Source of the DNA: Aquimarina muelleri DSM 19832
Lineage (GTDB): Bacteria > Bacteroidota > Bacteroidia > Flavobacteriales > Flavobacteriaceae
Length of the DNA stretch: 64,000 bases
Assembly (NCBI RefSeq): GCF_000430665.1
Contig: NZ_AUML01000018.1
Location: 1 to 64,000 of the forward strand
Reading direction: 5' to 3'
Shown one piece after another: positions 1 through 7,180 of the stretch. Both the position numbers and the translations under genes were made by a program. The notes under the pieces are model-generated. The model was not told the DNA's origin. It saw only the letters and a program-made list of their open reading frames with translations, and did no database searches. Each line of letters starts with the position of its first letter. The first letter of the stretch is position 1.

Positions 1-98
1 GGTCATTACTATAATAAAAACTCACGTGTCATCCCTATAAGAAATACTTGGTCATTGCTATAGTAAAAACTCACGTGTCCTCCTTATAGGAAATACTG
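1..98. repeat. 49-bp direct tandem repeat, two copies
   Basis: Positions 1-49 and 50-98 are two head-to-tail copies that agree at about 43 of 49 bases by eye. Each copy begins GGTCATT and contains an ACTCACGTGTC core with a CACGTG palindrome. The array starts at the first base of the window, so more copies may lie to the left. No coding potential was seen. It could mark the edge of the neighbouring mobile element or be an ordinary minisatellite. Confidence 0.8.
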
Positions 99-1117
99 GA
101 TACTAGATTTTATTGATCTATTTGTTCTCTATACACATAAGATTTACGACTTGAAAGCTATCTTTTTATGGTATTTGTAACTCTATTAATTATTTACATT
201 AGTCGTTTGTAGTCGTTTAAAAATGACTACAAAGTGACCTTAAAATGATTTTTTTAGATCCTTTTGAAAAGATGATTTATAAATATTTTATATTGTTCTC
301 TATTGGTAATATAAGGTTAGAACGATATATTTTTCAGTTTAGGATCAGTTGTTTTTCTATTGTATATGCAATGTATCCACAAAAGGTACTTCCTTTTACA
401 TATTTCAATTAGCTTAATTATTGAATATTTTGAATCATTACATATACTATTGTAACAAACTTCTATAGTCGGATGAAATAAATCTTATCGAAACTAAATG
501 GTTGTTTGTTTATTATTCTTTATAAGCGATCTATATACCTGCCTCTTTTTAATAATGATTTTGAACTGCTTTAGTTTCTGATATTTATTTTATTAAGAAT
601 CACTGAATCTTCTTAGGTCGATTTCAAAATTGTATTTTTATATAGGATTCACAGGTAAGGATTATTCCGTTATGAAAACATTTAAAGAGATCTTTGTCGA
701 CCACTCTTTTTCTATGTTTTAATACTACCGTCTTAACCCGAAACCAATATCTATAATCAAAACGAAAGATAAGACCATTTTAACTTTAAAAATCCTATTT
801 ATACAGATCGTATTAAGAACATCAAAAAAGCCCCAATCGAATAATCAGGTATGATTATTTTTTAGTTCTCCATGACAGAATCTTTTGATTGTTGGAAAAC
901 AGGAAGGAATACAAAGGAGCAAAAGTGTACTATTTTTTAGAGCAATTAGAATTCTTTACGCATATCGCCTTCGTCTCTTTATTGGATGTTTTGGGTTACT
1001 TTGGGTTCATATCCGAACACATCGATGTGCAAATTTTGAACTGCTTTTTTTAGTTTTAGCCCGATACGGGGGTTTTTGTTTCTGGTTTTTTGTTTCATTT
1101 TTTTTATAGTTAAGAAT
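99..1117. other. Long non-coding AT-rich stretch
   Basis: I see no convincing gene here. The only open frame over 70 codons (885-1109, plus) starts at TTG and encodes a low-complexity hydrophobic peptide. A small stem with 7-bp arms (TGTAGTC / GACTACA) lies at 208-231, next to a short repeated AGTCGTTT. The stretch lies beyond the 3' end of the leftward replication-like gene, so an element end or replication-related site is possible but not shown. Confidence 0.5.
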
Positions 1118-2494
1118 TTATATTTGTGCATTGGGTTGTAACACTTCCGCATAGAATTGTTGTAATAAAGATGGGATCTGTAGTTTGCCAATACGTTGTT
1201 CACACTCACGAAACACCGTTAATCGAGGGCGCGCCTCTGCGGTGTCCTTTGCCTCGTTTCTTTTGAATTTTTGAATCTGACAGCGTACAATTTGTTGTAA
1301 TTTCAGGGATGCCTTGTGCTTTTTTTGTGTTTCATACCAAGGTTTTGTGCCAGTAAATCCATTGGGATTTTTCGGGTCGAAATACAGGTGCGGCAGAGTG
1401 ACAAAGCGTTTGTCGGGGTCTTTTTTGATATACTTTTCCACCAGAAGAATTCGATCTTTGTAGACCTGATGTACGTGTTCTATTCTGTTATCAGATACAG
1501 GTTCGTACCACTGGTAAAGCAACGTTTTAGCAATAGTACATTGCTTTTTGGTCAGCCAGGCATTCTTGTATAATTTTTCCTTTGCAAATTCCCACAGGGC
1601 ATCGGCATGTTGCAATAGGAAAGCGTGGCGGGCAGCGTCTGAATGCTGGTTGTCAACCGCCCCAGTTTGCTGCGCCCTGATTTTTTCAGCGCTGGTGTGT
1701 TTCCCTTGCGCTGCATCATTTTTTGGCGCAACTTGCTCCCGCCATGCATCTTTCCTTTGTGCATCATTTTGAAATAGGTTTTTCCTTTGTGTTTTTTCTG
1801 CTTTTTTTTCTGCTTCAGTTTGCTTTTCCAAAACATTTTCCATCTGAGTTCCGTTTTGAAGCAGGTCTTTCCTTTGTGTTTTTTCTGCTTTTTCAGAATT
1901 CTGGTCGAGATTTCCTGTCCACAAATCGTTTAACTTATCCACAGCTATTATTCTATTATTTCTTTTATATGTAGTTTTATATGTATATGAATGCGGACAT
2001 TTTGTACTTTTATTATTTGTAAATACTTGATTATCAGTATCTGATTTTTTCTCCTCTTGCTCCCGTTTTTTAGAGTTTTTAACACGTTCTAGCTCACTTA
2101 TCCACAATATTTTGGGGTTTATGAACAGCTCATAACAGGAGTGGGAACCATGCCATACTTTTTTGGTCAGTATGCCCGATTCCAACAATCGGTCAATATG
2201 CCGTTGTATGGTTCTTCCACTAGCTTGTGTAATTTTAGCAAGCTGCATATTGTTGGTTCGAAGGGAAGGAAGGTTGTGTAAGTCCAGAGGTTGTACTTTA
2301 TCCGACTTTATAAGAGAAACTCCATAAATCTTTATAATCTCTTTGGTGGTGGCAATCATGGATTGGCGAACCTTGGTTCCCATAGAGGGCTGTTCTTTAT
2401 TAAATCGAAAAACAAATTGATCCAGTACTTGAAAAGAAACGGAATAGTCAATAATCATAAGAATGTTGGTGTTTATATCCTGAAAACAAGGCAT
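1118..2494 (-). CDS. Winged-helix DNA-binding protein of mobile element, replication-initiator-like
   Basis: I do not recognise the family with certainty. The N-terminal third holds a helix-turn-helix of winged-helix type (LAKITQASGRTIQRHIDRLL, followed by ESGIL), encoded around 2180-2260. Then comes a long charged, Lys/Glu/Gln-rich linker with an imperfect internal duplication (EKAEKTQRKDLLQN and EKAEKTQRKNLFQN), and a basic C-terminal region. This layout, a wHTH followed by a long basic tail at the end of a small leftward operon, resembles plasmid or ICE replication and transfer proteins of Bacteroidota, but that role is inferred. The open frame extends to a TTG at 2521; I chose the ATG at 2494, and ATG 2458 is also possible. 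The gene is clearly GC-richer than the rest of the window, which suggests acquisition. Confidence 0.6.
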   Translation of the reverse strand: MPCFQDINTNILMIIDYSVSFQVLDQFVFRFNKEQPSMGTKVRQSMIATTKEIIKIYGVSLIKSDKVQPLDLHNLPSLRTNNMQLAKITQASGRTIQRHIDRLLESGILTKKVWHGSHSCYELFINPKILWISELERVKNSKKREQEEKKSDTDNQVFTNNKSTKCPHSYTYKTTYKRNNRIIAVDKLNDLWTGNLDQNSEKAEKTQRKDLLQNGTQMENVLEKQTEAEKKAEKTQRKNLFQNDAQRKDAWREQVAPKNDAAQGKHTSAEKIRAQQTGAVDNQHSDAARHAFLLQHADALWEFAKEKLYKNAWLTKKQCTIAKTLLYQWYEPVSDNRIEHVHQVYKDRILLVEKYIKKDPDKRFVTLPHLYFDPKNPNGFTGTKPWYETQKKHKASLKLQQIVRCQIQKFKRNEAKDTAEARPRLTVFRECEQRIGKLQIPSLLQQFYAEVLQPNAQI

Positions 2495-2552
2495 AAGAAT
2501 CCTGCAATCGCTCCAAAGCAATTGATTGTAGTATACCTTATGCCCAAAAGTT

Positions 2553-2696
2553 TTATTTGGTCAGGGCATCTTTTATAAGCTGTAATTTTTTAAAATAAAT
2601 GGGAGTGGTAGTTGGACGAACCCTGCGTTTGCAAAGCTCTTTTACAGTACCCATGAGTTCCTTGTTTTCAGAATCGCTGATATGTAGTATTTTCAT
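2553..2696 (-). CDS. 47-aa hypothetical protein, translationally coupled
   Basis: This small frame starts at an ATG (2694-2696) that overlaps the TGA stop of the upstream 105-aa gene in an ATGA arrangement, the usual sign of translational coupling. The frame stays open further upstream inside that gene, but the overlap decides the start. The product is basic and Leu/Lys-rich with no recognisable domain. It sits between a small HTH protein and the long winged-helix protein, so it probably belongs to the same leftward operon of the mobile element. No function can be given. Confidence 0.5.
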   Translation of the reverse strand: MKILHISDSENKELMGTVKELCKRRVRPTTTPIYFKKLQLIKDALTK

Positions 2697-3010
2697 TTTC
2701 CCTGTTGGTTTTTTCTGGCGGTATATCGAATCGCGGTACACCCGTTTGCTCCCTCTAACTCTAATTCTAATTGCACTACCTTTTGTGCGCGCTCTTGTAA
2801 TGCTTTTCTTTTTGCAAGGGCTTCCTCATTCATTGTAATGACCTGTTCCATCAAGGTATCCTGATTATAGGATCTTAAAACACCGCCTTTTAAAAACTTA
2901 TAGACCGTGGGTTTGGTTAGTTTAGATCGTTTAATCAGTTCACTTGCAGGCTCTTTATAATAGATATAGAGCATTTCTACTTGTTTTTTAAAATCTTTTC
3001 TGGTGTACAT
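2693..3010 (-). CDS. Small helix-turn-helix protein of mobile element
   Basis: This is a 105-aa protein. Residues about 14-42 form a resolvase/Hin-like helix-turn-helix (YYKEPASELIKRSKLTKPTV, then YKFLKGG), and residues about 60-90 are a charged helix that could dimerise. A sequence-specific DNA-binding role fits a small regulator or partition-like accessory factor; the exact job is unknown. It is the first gene of a leftward operon (this gene, a 47-aa coupled frame, the long winged-helix gene). It is divergent from the HTH/coiled-coil gene at 3263, with a 250-bp regulatory gap full of inverted repeats. Confidence 0.65.
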   Translation of the reverse strand: MYTRKDFKKQVEMLYIYYKEPASELIKRSKLTKPTVYKFLKGGVLRSYNQDTLMEQVITMNEEALAKRKALQERAQKVVQLELELEGANGCTAIRYTARKNQQGK

Positions 3011-3069
3011 TTTTTTACAATTTTATAGTTTCTATAAATTTTAGGTAAAAAATAGTTAAGTATTAGGTA

Positions 3070-3117
3070 GTTTTTGTATATATTTGTTTTAATGAAATTT
3101 ACAAACCATACAAAAAC
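3070..3117. promoter_or_regulatory. 10-bp inverted repeat in divergent regulatory gap
   Basis: Perfect arms GTTTTTGTAT (3070-3079) and ATACAAAAAC (3108-3117) flank a 28-base loop that contains a TATATTTG-like promoter box. It lies between the divergent genes starting at 3010 (minus) and 3263 (plus), where an operator would be expected. The function is inferred from position and symmetry only. Confidence 0.4.
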
Positions 3118-3152
3118 ACTAAAAAGTTAATTTTAAACCTTGAATCACCAAA

Positions 3153-3189
3153 TATAGGTATAATATAGTTACATAATAACTAACCTATA
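3153..3189. promoter_or_regulatory. Nested inverted repeat, candidate operator
   Basis: Outer arms TATAGGT (3153-3159) and ACCTATA (3183-3189) enclose an inner pair, TAGTTA and TAACTA, separated by about five bases. Two concentric dyads in the gap between divergent HTH genes suggest binding of a dimeric regulator, most simply one of the two flanking gene products. Binding itself is not shown by the sequence. Confidence 0.4.
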
Positions 3190-3262
3190 ACAAAAAGTAT
3201 GTTGTTTTCATTAACTAATTAATAATCAATAGTTATTTGTAAATTATTAACGTGAATTTAAT

Positions 3263-4027
3263 ATGAAAGAGTTCGATATTGTAGATACCCAGCTACTCAA
3301 ACTAGTGGATTATTTGATAGAAAAACATGAATCTACCCAAACTAATTTAGAATTTACCTCCTATTATTCTTTTGGATATAGGTTTTATTCCAACAATAAA
3401 TACATTGTGGAACAAATGAAGGGAGATGGTAAAAAGGGAACCAAGAAAAAAAGTGCACCACATCTTTTGTTGATTAATATCGCCAGATATTTTAATGTGG
3501 ATTTCAATTATTTCTATGATCTGGGGTATGCCCCAGAAGATGCCATCCGATCCGAGAAAGAGGCGTTGCCTTCTTCCAAAGAGGAATCTATAAAAGAGGT
3601 GTTTCAAGAAATGGATCGCAAGCTGGAACTCTTCAGAATGGAAAATAAACAGCGAAGAACAACAGAGCAAACAGAATACTATAAGGAAATAGAAGAAAAA
3701 ATAGACCATATCAAAGAACAACTTCGTTTGTCTTTTTCCTTGCCTACAGTGCCAGAAAAAAGAAAAATGAGGATAGAGCTGTTTGACCATATTATACTAC
3801 TGGGCTGGATGGCAATAGATAGCAAGCGTGTTGCTACACAACTGGAAAAAGAACAGGAACATACCACTAAAGAGATAGAAGCTTTAAAGATAGAAGTAGC
3901 GCAACTTAAAGAACATCGAGAAAAGCTGCATGCAGATTTGGCAGAAAGTAACCGTATGACTATCGAAGCACAGAAAGGGCAGACTGAAACTCTGAAAGCC
4001 CTATTGACAATAAAAAGTAATACGTAA
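3263..4027 (+). CDS. HTH/coiled-coil regulatory protein of mobile element
   Basis: This is a 254-aa protein starting at ATG 3263. The N-terminal 90 residues look like a degenerate phage-repressor (XRE-like) DNA-binding region ending in an INIARYFNVDFNYFYDLGY stretch, which resembles the end of XRE domains. Residues about 105-150 and 195-250 are Glu/Lys-rich heptad-like helices, probably coiled coils for oligomerisation. It heads the rightward block of the element (this gene, MerR-like gene, excisionase-like gene, integrase) and is divergent from a second HTH gene. A role in lysogeny-type or excision control is plausible. The family assignment is tentative. Confidence 0.55.
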   Translation: MKEFDIVDTQLLKLVDYLIEKHESTQTNLEFTSYYSFGYRFYSNNKYIVEQMKGDGKKGTKKKSAPHLLLINIARYFNVDFNYFYDLGYAPEDAIRSEKEALPSSKEESIKEVFQEMDRKLELFRMENKQRRTTEQTEYYKEIEEKIDHIKEQLRLSFSLPTVPEKRKMRIELFDHIILLGWMAIDSKRVATQLEKEQEHTTKEIEALKIEVAQLKEHREKLHADLAESNRMTIEAQKGQTETLKALLTIKSNT

Positions 4028-4097
4028 AAGGAATCGTTGTATCCATTTGAATTTTCTCTAATAAGAGGAAGGCATATTGGTACAACGATATAAAGTC

Positions 4098-4148
4098 ATA
4101 TACAAATATAATGTCATGATACAATTACGTGACATTATATTTGTATAT
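4098..4148. promoter_or_regulatory. Perfect 19-bp inverted repeat upstream of MerR-like gene
   Basis: Arms at 4098-4116 and 4130-4148 are exact reverse complements over 19 bases and flank a 13-base spacer. The right arm contains TATATTTG, a match to the Bacteroidota -7 box TAnnTTTG, about 35 bases before the ATG at 4180. Repression of that promoter by a dimeric regulator (autoregulation by the MerR-like product) is a natural reading. The lack of a U-tract argues against a simple terminator. A shorter 9-bp dyad, ATCGTTGTA / TACAACGAT, lies just upstream. Confidence 0.6.
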
Positions 4149-4179
4149 TAGCAGCATCAATAACAGTAATACGATATAC

Positions 4180-4950
4180 ATGAAATCAAAAAAAGAGGAT
4201 TTTACAAAGCACAGTGAAGCCATAAACGAGCTGCTTTTCGAAGCCAAAGCAATGAAAGGCATCCATAGAATGACCTTGCATACCTGGAGAACAGAAGGGG
4301 TTCTGGAAGACAAACGAGATCCTGAAGCCACTACCAAATGGAGTTACTACAGTCCACTGGACGTTGTTTGGATTAGTATTCTAAATGAACTTAAAAAGTT
4401 ACGGTTTACCCATGCAGAAATGAAAGCCTTTAAAGAGGTCTTGTTTGAAAAAATCAAAGCAGAGGATAACAACGAGTATCCTGCATTGGAATATTATACG
4501 CTTCGCGTTTTGCTCTATAATCAGCCTATCTATATCATTATTACCTATGCTACGGAAATGGATGCTATATGGATATTGGATGAAAAGGATTATTTCTCGA
4601 AGCTAGCTTCAGGGGAGATAGAAAACCATACGGCAATCCTATTGCACAAAGCGGTAAAATCCAATTTAGAATCCGTATACCAGCATCCTGACTTTAGTGA
4701 TCTGGCAGGGTTGAATAAGGAAGAAATACAAATACTGCAAATACTCAGGAACAAAAACTTCCGAACCATCAAGATTCTGAAACGCAATGGAGAGATGGAT
4801 GGTATCGAAGGAACAGAACGAATTGAGGATGTGGAAAGAATTGAAAAACTGCTCAAAGAAGGAGAATACCAGAATATAGAAATCAAACAACAAAACGGGA
4901 AGATCGTATCAGCCCACCGTACCATACGAACAAATTTTAAAAGAAAATAA
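4180..4950 (+). CDS. MerR-like transcriptional regulator of mobile element
   Basis: Starting from ATG 4180 the product has 256 aa. I preferred this start because the upstream GTG at 4129 lies inside the 19-bp inverted repeat. Residues about 25-85 resemble a MerR-type winged helix: a TLHTWRTEGVL recognition-helix region, a YYSPLDVVWI wing and a following dimerisation-type helix. The middle is unassigned. The last 65 residues carry Ile/Glu-rich repeats (IEGTERIEDVERIEKLL) followed by a basic tail. The position directly before an excisionase-like gene and an integrase suggests control of excision. The effector and targets are unknown. Confidence 0.6.
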   Translation: MKSKKEDFTKHSEAINELLFEAKAMKGIHRMTLHTWRTEGVLEDKRDPEATTKWSYYSPLDVVWISILNELKKLRFTHAEMKAFKEVLFEKIKAEDNNEYPALEYYTLRVLLYNQPIYIIITYATEMDAIWILDEKDYFSKLASGEIENHTAILLHKAVKSNLESVYQHPDFSDLAGLNKEEIQILQILRNKNFRTIKILKRNGEMDGIEGTERIEDVERIEKLLKEGEYQNIEIKQQNGKIVSAHRTIRTNFKRK

Positions 4951-5045
4951 GTAATCAAAGCAAGATGACCGCTACAAGTCATGCCTATTTCTCACTACTG
5001 CTTTAACCTACGCTACCATTGGAGAAGCAGCAATGAAGTATTAAA

Positions 5046-5405
5046 ATGAATACAAATGAAATAGACAATAAGTTTATAGAATTAAAAGAATTAAGTGGTA
5101 TCCTAAAAGCATCCAGCGTACGTGTTGCTATCAACTGGTGCAAGCAAATGGATATCCCAATTTTTGTAATAGCCAATAAAACACTAACCTATCGGTTTTT
5201 GGTAAACGCAGAATTAGACAAAAGGATAGTTTCCCTTTTTAAAAAACGCTATCCAGAGTATTGGGACAAATTATACCAATGCTATTTAAACAACGAAAGT
5301 GTGGAGTTCGCCATGACTCTGGAAACCAAAATGGAAAAGGCAAGAAATTTGGAAGTTTGCCCTAAATCTGAGTTTGCGAAGTCTTTCCTTGCCGATCCAT
5401 CTTAA
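5046..5405 (+). CDS. Excisionase-like small DNA-binding protein
   Basis: This is a 119-aa product starting at ATG 5046. Residues about 12-50 (LKELSGILKASSVRVAINWC) resemble the winged helix of excisionases and MerR-like directionality factors. The rest is helical and charged. It stops 13 bases before the integrase start, which is the classic xis-int order. In such elements the Xis protein binds near the att site and steers the integrase toward excision. Homology is weak by eye, so the assignment rests largely on size and position. Confidence 0.5.
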   Translation: MNTNEIDNKFIELKELSGILKASSVRVAINWCKQMDIPIFVIANKTLTYRFLVNAELDKRIVSLFKKRYPEYWDKLYQCYLNNESVEFAMTLETKMEKARNLEVCPKSEFAKSFLADPS

Positions 5406-5418
5406 AAACATATCTAAA

Positions 5419-6756
5419 ATGAGAAGAAAGAAATTACCTAAAAACAAACACAAAGGGCTTTTTATCTATTGTAGCAAGTGTTCTAAATATTTTTCCTGGA
5501 CAAAGAAAACAGAAAAGGATAAGGTTTTAGAGCCTAGTTGCGGAGAAAGTGGAAACCGATTTTCTACGTGCAAGCATACAGCATGTCAAAAGTATAAAGT
5601 TCGTCTCCACCTTCCTGGCACCATAAAAGGAACTACCAGTAAAACATTGCCTGCCCTTTCTTACGATGAGGCAGTAATTCAGGCTATTGAATTTTCCAAT
5701 AATTTTAATAAAGAAACATTTAATGTACCCAATACCCGTGTGGAGAAAAGAAGTTCTCGGATATATCTTTTAAATGCGCAATCTAATTATGTAGATCATC
5801 TGGCAGATGTGGGAGTTCCAGAGCATAAAAAGAAAAACAGGTCTTCTACCAATATAAAAACCCATATCCGATCGTTGAAATATTTCAATAAAGTTTTAGA
5901 AAGTAAAAAAATAGATGTTCGATTGCTTCCTGTGGATCGAATTGAAGATACCCACGTTGGTTATTTTCACCAGTATTTAGTCCGCGAATTCGGAAACAGA
6001 TCCTATAACAGACACATGGGGCATTTAAAACTATTTTTTAATTGGATCATAGAACACCACCAACCGTATTTAAAAAACCCATTTATTGTGGTACGCAAAC
6101 CAACAACTTCCAATAAAGAAACCATCACATCAGAGGAGTTTTATGCTCTTTTAGATCGTATTACCCCTGAAAATGGTATCTATGTTAGCCCCACAGCAAA
6201 AGTAAGACCAAGAACAAATTTTTATGCCCCTTTTCTTAAAGATGGTTTTTTATTGGCATTGCACACAGGAGGCAGAAGAGAGGAAATTGTTTCTCTAAAA
6301 TGGAACATGATTAGAGAGAAAAATAATAGTCCTGTCTATATAGAGGTTGCCAATTTGAAAGTAGAAAGAATAAAAAAGGAAGAAGGACAGGATACGGTAG
6401 CTCCAAAAATAATCCCCGTAACTCAAGGCTTATTAGAAATCCTGATACAAATGGGGTATCTGGATAAAAAAGGAAGCGACGATTATATTTTATGCCCAGA
6501 CAGAACCAGTTATAAAACACAGACACTTATGGAAAAATTATCGAAAGGGTTCAGTCACTATTATAAGCAATTAGAAACGGATAGAAATCTTCAATTCAAA
6601 TGCCTGAGAAAAACCTATCTAACCTATTTGGAACAAGTAGCAAAAGGAGATACTAAATTGCTCTCTTCGCATACCAGTGATCAGGTGCTTCAAAAGCATT
6701 ATATAGATGAAAGAGTGGTATCCAAAGCGATACAAGAGGTGCGGATTTTTGGTTGA
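5419..6756 (+). CDS. Tyrosine recombinase/integrase with N-terminal Cys cluster
   Basis: I chose ATG 5419 (445 aa); the frame extends to a TTG at 5374 that overlaps the upstream gene. The N-terminus carries Cys18, Cys21, Cys41, Cys51, His53 and Cys56, which look like a zinc ribbon. A SAM-like core-binding domain follows at about 125-225, then the catalytic domain. Expected catalytic residues are Arg286 (TGGRREE), Arg397 (KCLRKT, where Lys394 replaces the usual His of HxxR), His418 (SSHTSD) and nucleophile Tyr428 (KHYID). Integrases of this architecture mobilise genomic islands in Bacteroidota. With the excisionase-like gene upstream and a 13-bp direct repeat downstream, it probably integrates the element that brought in the Argonaute gene. 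Confidence 0.85.
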   Translation: MRRKKLPKNKHKGLFIYCSKCSKYFSWTKKTEKDKVLEPSCGESGNRFSTCKHTACQKYKVRLHLPGTIKGTTSKTLPALSYDEAVIQAIEFSNNFNKETFNVPNTRVEKRSSRIYLLNAQSNYVDHLADVGVPEHKKKNRSSTNIKTHIRSLKYFNKVLESKKIDVRLLPVDRIEDTHVGYFHQYLVREFGNRSYNRHMGHLKLFFNWIIEHHQPYLKNPFIVVRKPTTSNKETITSEEFYALLDRITPENGIYVSPTAKVRPRTNFYAPFLKDGFLLALHTGGRREEIVSLKWNMIREKNNSPVYIEVANLKVERIKKEEGQDTVAPKIIPVTQGLLEILIQMGYLDKKGSDDYILCPDRTSYKTQTLMEKLSKGFSHYYKQLETDRNLQFKCLRKTYLTYLEQVAKGDTKLLSSHTSDQVLQKHYIDERVVSKAIQEVRIFG

Positions 6757-6770
6757 AATACACAACCAAA

Positions 6771-6796
6771 CCGTACTTTTATTCCGTACTTTTATT
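6771..6796. repeat. 13-bp tandem direct repeat after integrase
   Basis: CCGTACTTTTATT occurs twice without a gap (6771-6783 and 6784-6796), starting 14 bases after the integrase stop. Tandem short repeats at this position often act as integrase arm-binding sites or lie at the att site. That role is inferred. No further copy was noticed in the window. Confidence 0.6.
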
Positions 6797-6904
6797 GAAA
6801 TTGAAAAAGAAAATAGATTAAAAAAACGACATAGAATGTATTATAAATATTTGAATTTAAGTTAATTAAGTTGTAATTCCAAAAATAACACAAAGAAAAC
6901 AACC

Positions 6905-6956
6905 CTGAGGTTCTCGAAGGGTAAAATACCAGAAGGTTGGACTTCGAGAACCTCAG
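6905..6956. repeat. Strong hairpin with 15-bp perfect arms
   Basis: Arms CTGAGGTTCTCGAAG (6905-6919) and CTTCGAGAACCTCAG (6942-6956) are exact complements around a 22-base loop. There is no U-tract, so it is not a typical intrinsic terminator. It stands immediately before the 21-bp-phased array and may belong to the same non-coding element. A short GAAGGGTAAA in its loop side recurs at about 6979. Confidence 0.7.
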
Positions 6957-6995
6957 TCCACAAAAATTCTGATACTCCTGAAGGGTAAATCTGTA

Positions 6996-7163
6996 GAAAG
7001 ACTCAGCTAACACGAAGAAATCGTTAGCTATGTTGTCGAAAGAGTCAGCTAACACGAAGAAATTGTTAGCTATGTTGTCGAAAGAGTTAGCTATCACGAG
7101 GAAACCGTTAACTATGTTGTCGAAATCCTCAGCTAACACGAGGAAATTGTTAACTATGTTGTC
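6996..7163. repeat. 21-bp-phased repeat array A (four 42-bp units, each a dyad)
   Basis: Four contiguous 42-bp units start at 6996, 7038, 7080 and 7122. Each unit splits into two 21-bp halves that begin GAAA and carry T(C/T)AGCTA or TTAACTA at the same offset, so GAAA recurs at exactly 21-bp steps eight times. Within each unit the halves also form an inverted repeat (AGCTAAC ... GTTAGCT), giving a hairpin potential. A degenerate ninth half-unit lies near 7199-7212. There are no unique spacers, which argues against CRISPR. The 21-bp step equals two turns of B-DNA. The array lies directly upstream of the Argonaute leader. Confidence 0.85.
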
Positions 7164-7180
7164 GAAATGTATCACAGGGA

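Larger units (their letters stand above)
6757..6995. other. Post-integrase gap before repeat array
   Basis: No gene is visible. The gap holds a small GGTTG/CAACC stem at 6751-6767, the 13-bp direct repeat and a strong 15-bp-arm hairpin. A minus-strand open frame covering 6792-7175 exists only because the downstream 42-bp repeats contain no stop; it looks like a repeat artefact. Confidence 0.5.

Noticed and set aside
885..1109. Possible 74-aa hydrophobic protein
   Set aside because: TTG start, low-complexity Phe/Leu composition and overlap with an opposite open frame suggest a chance frame.
4129..4179. Upstream GTG start for the MerR-like gene
   Set aside because: The GTG lies inside the right arm of the 19-bp inverted repeat and promoter box; ATG 4180 gives a normal N-terminus.
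6996..7163. CRISPR array next to a defence gene
   Set aside because: Units are contiguous with no unique spacers, repeats are degenerate and no cas gene is present.
6792..7175. Minus-strand 127-codon open frame with 14-residue repeats
   Set aside because: The open frame exists because the 42-bp repeat unit is a multiple of three and stop-free; the plus strand is also open through the repeats. No start signal or domain supports a protein.
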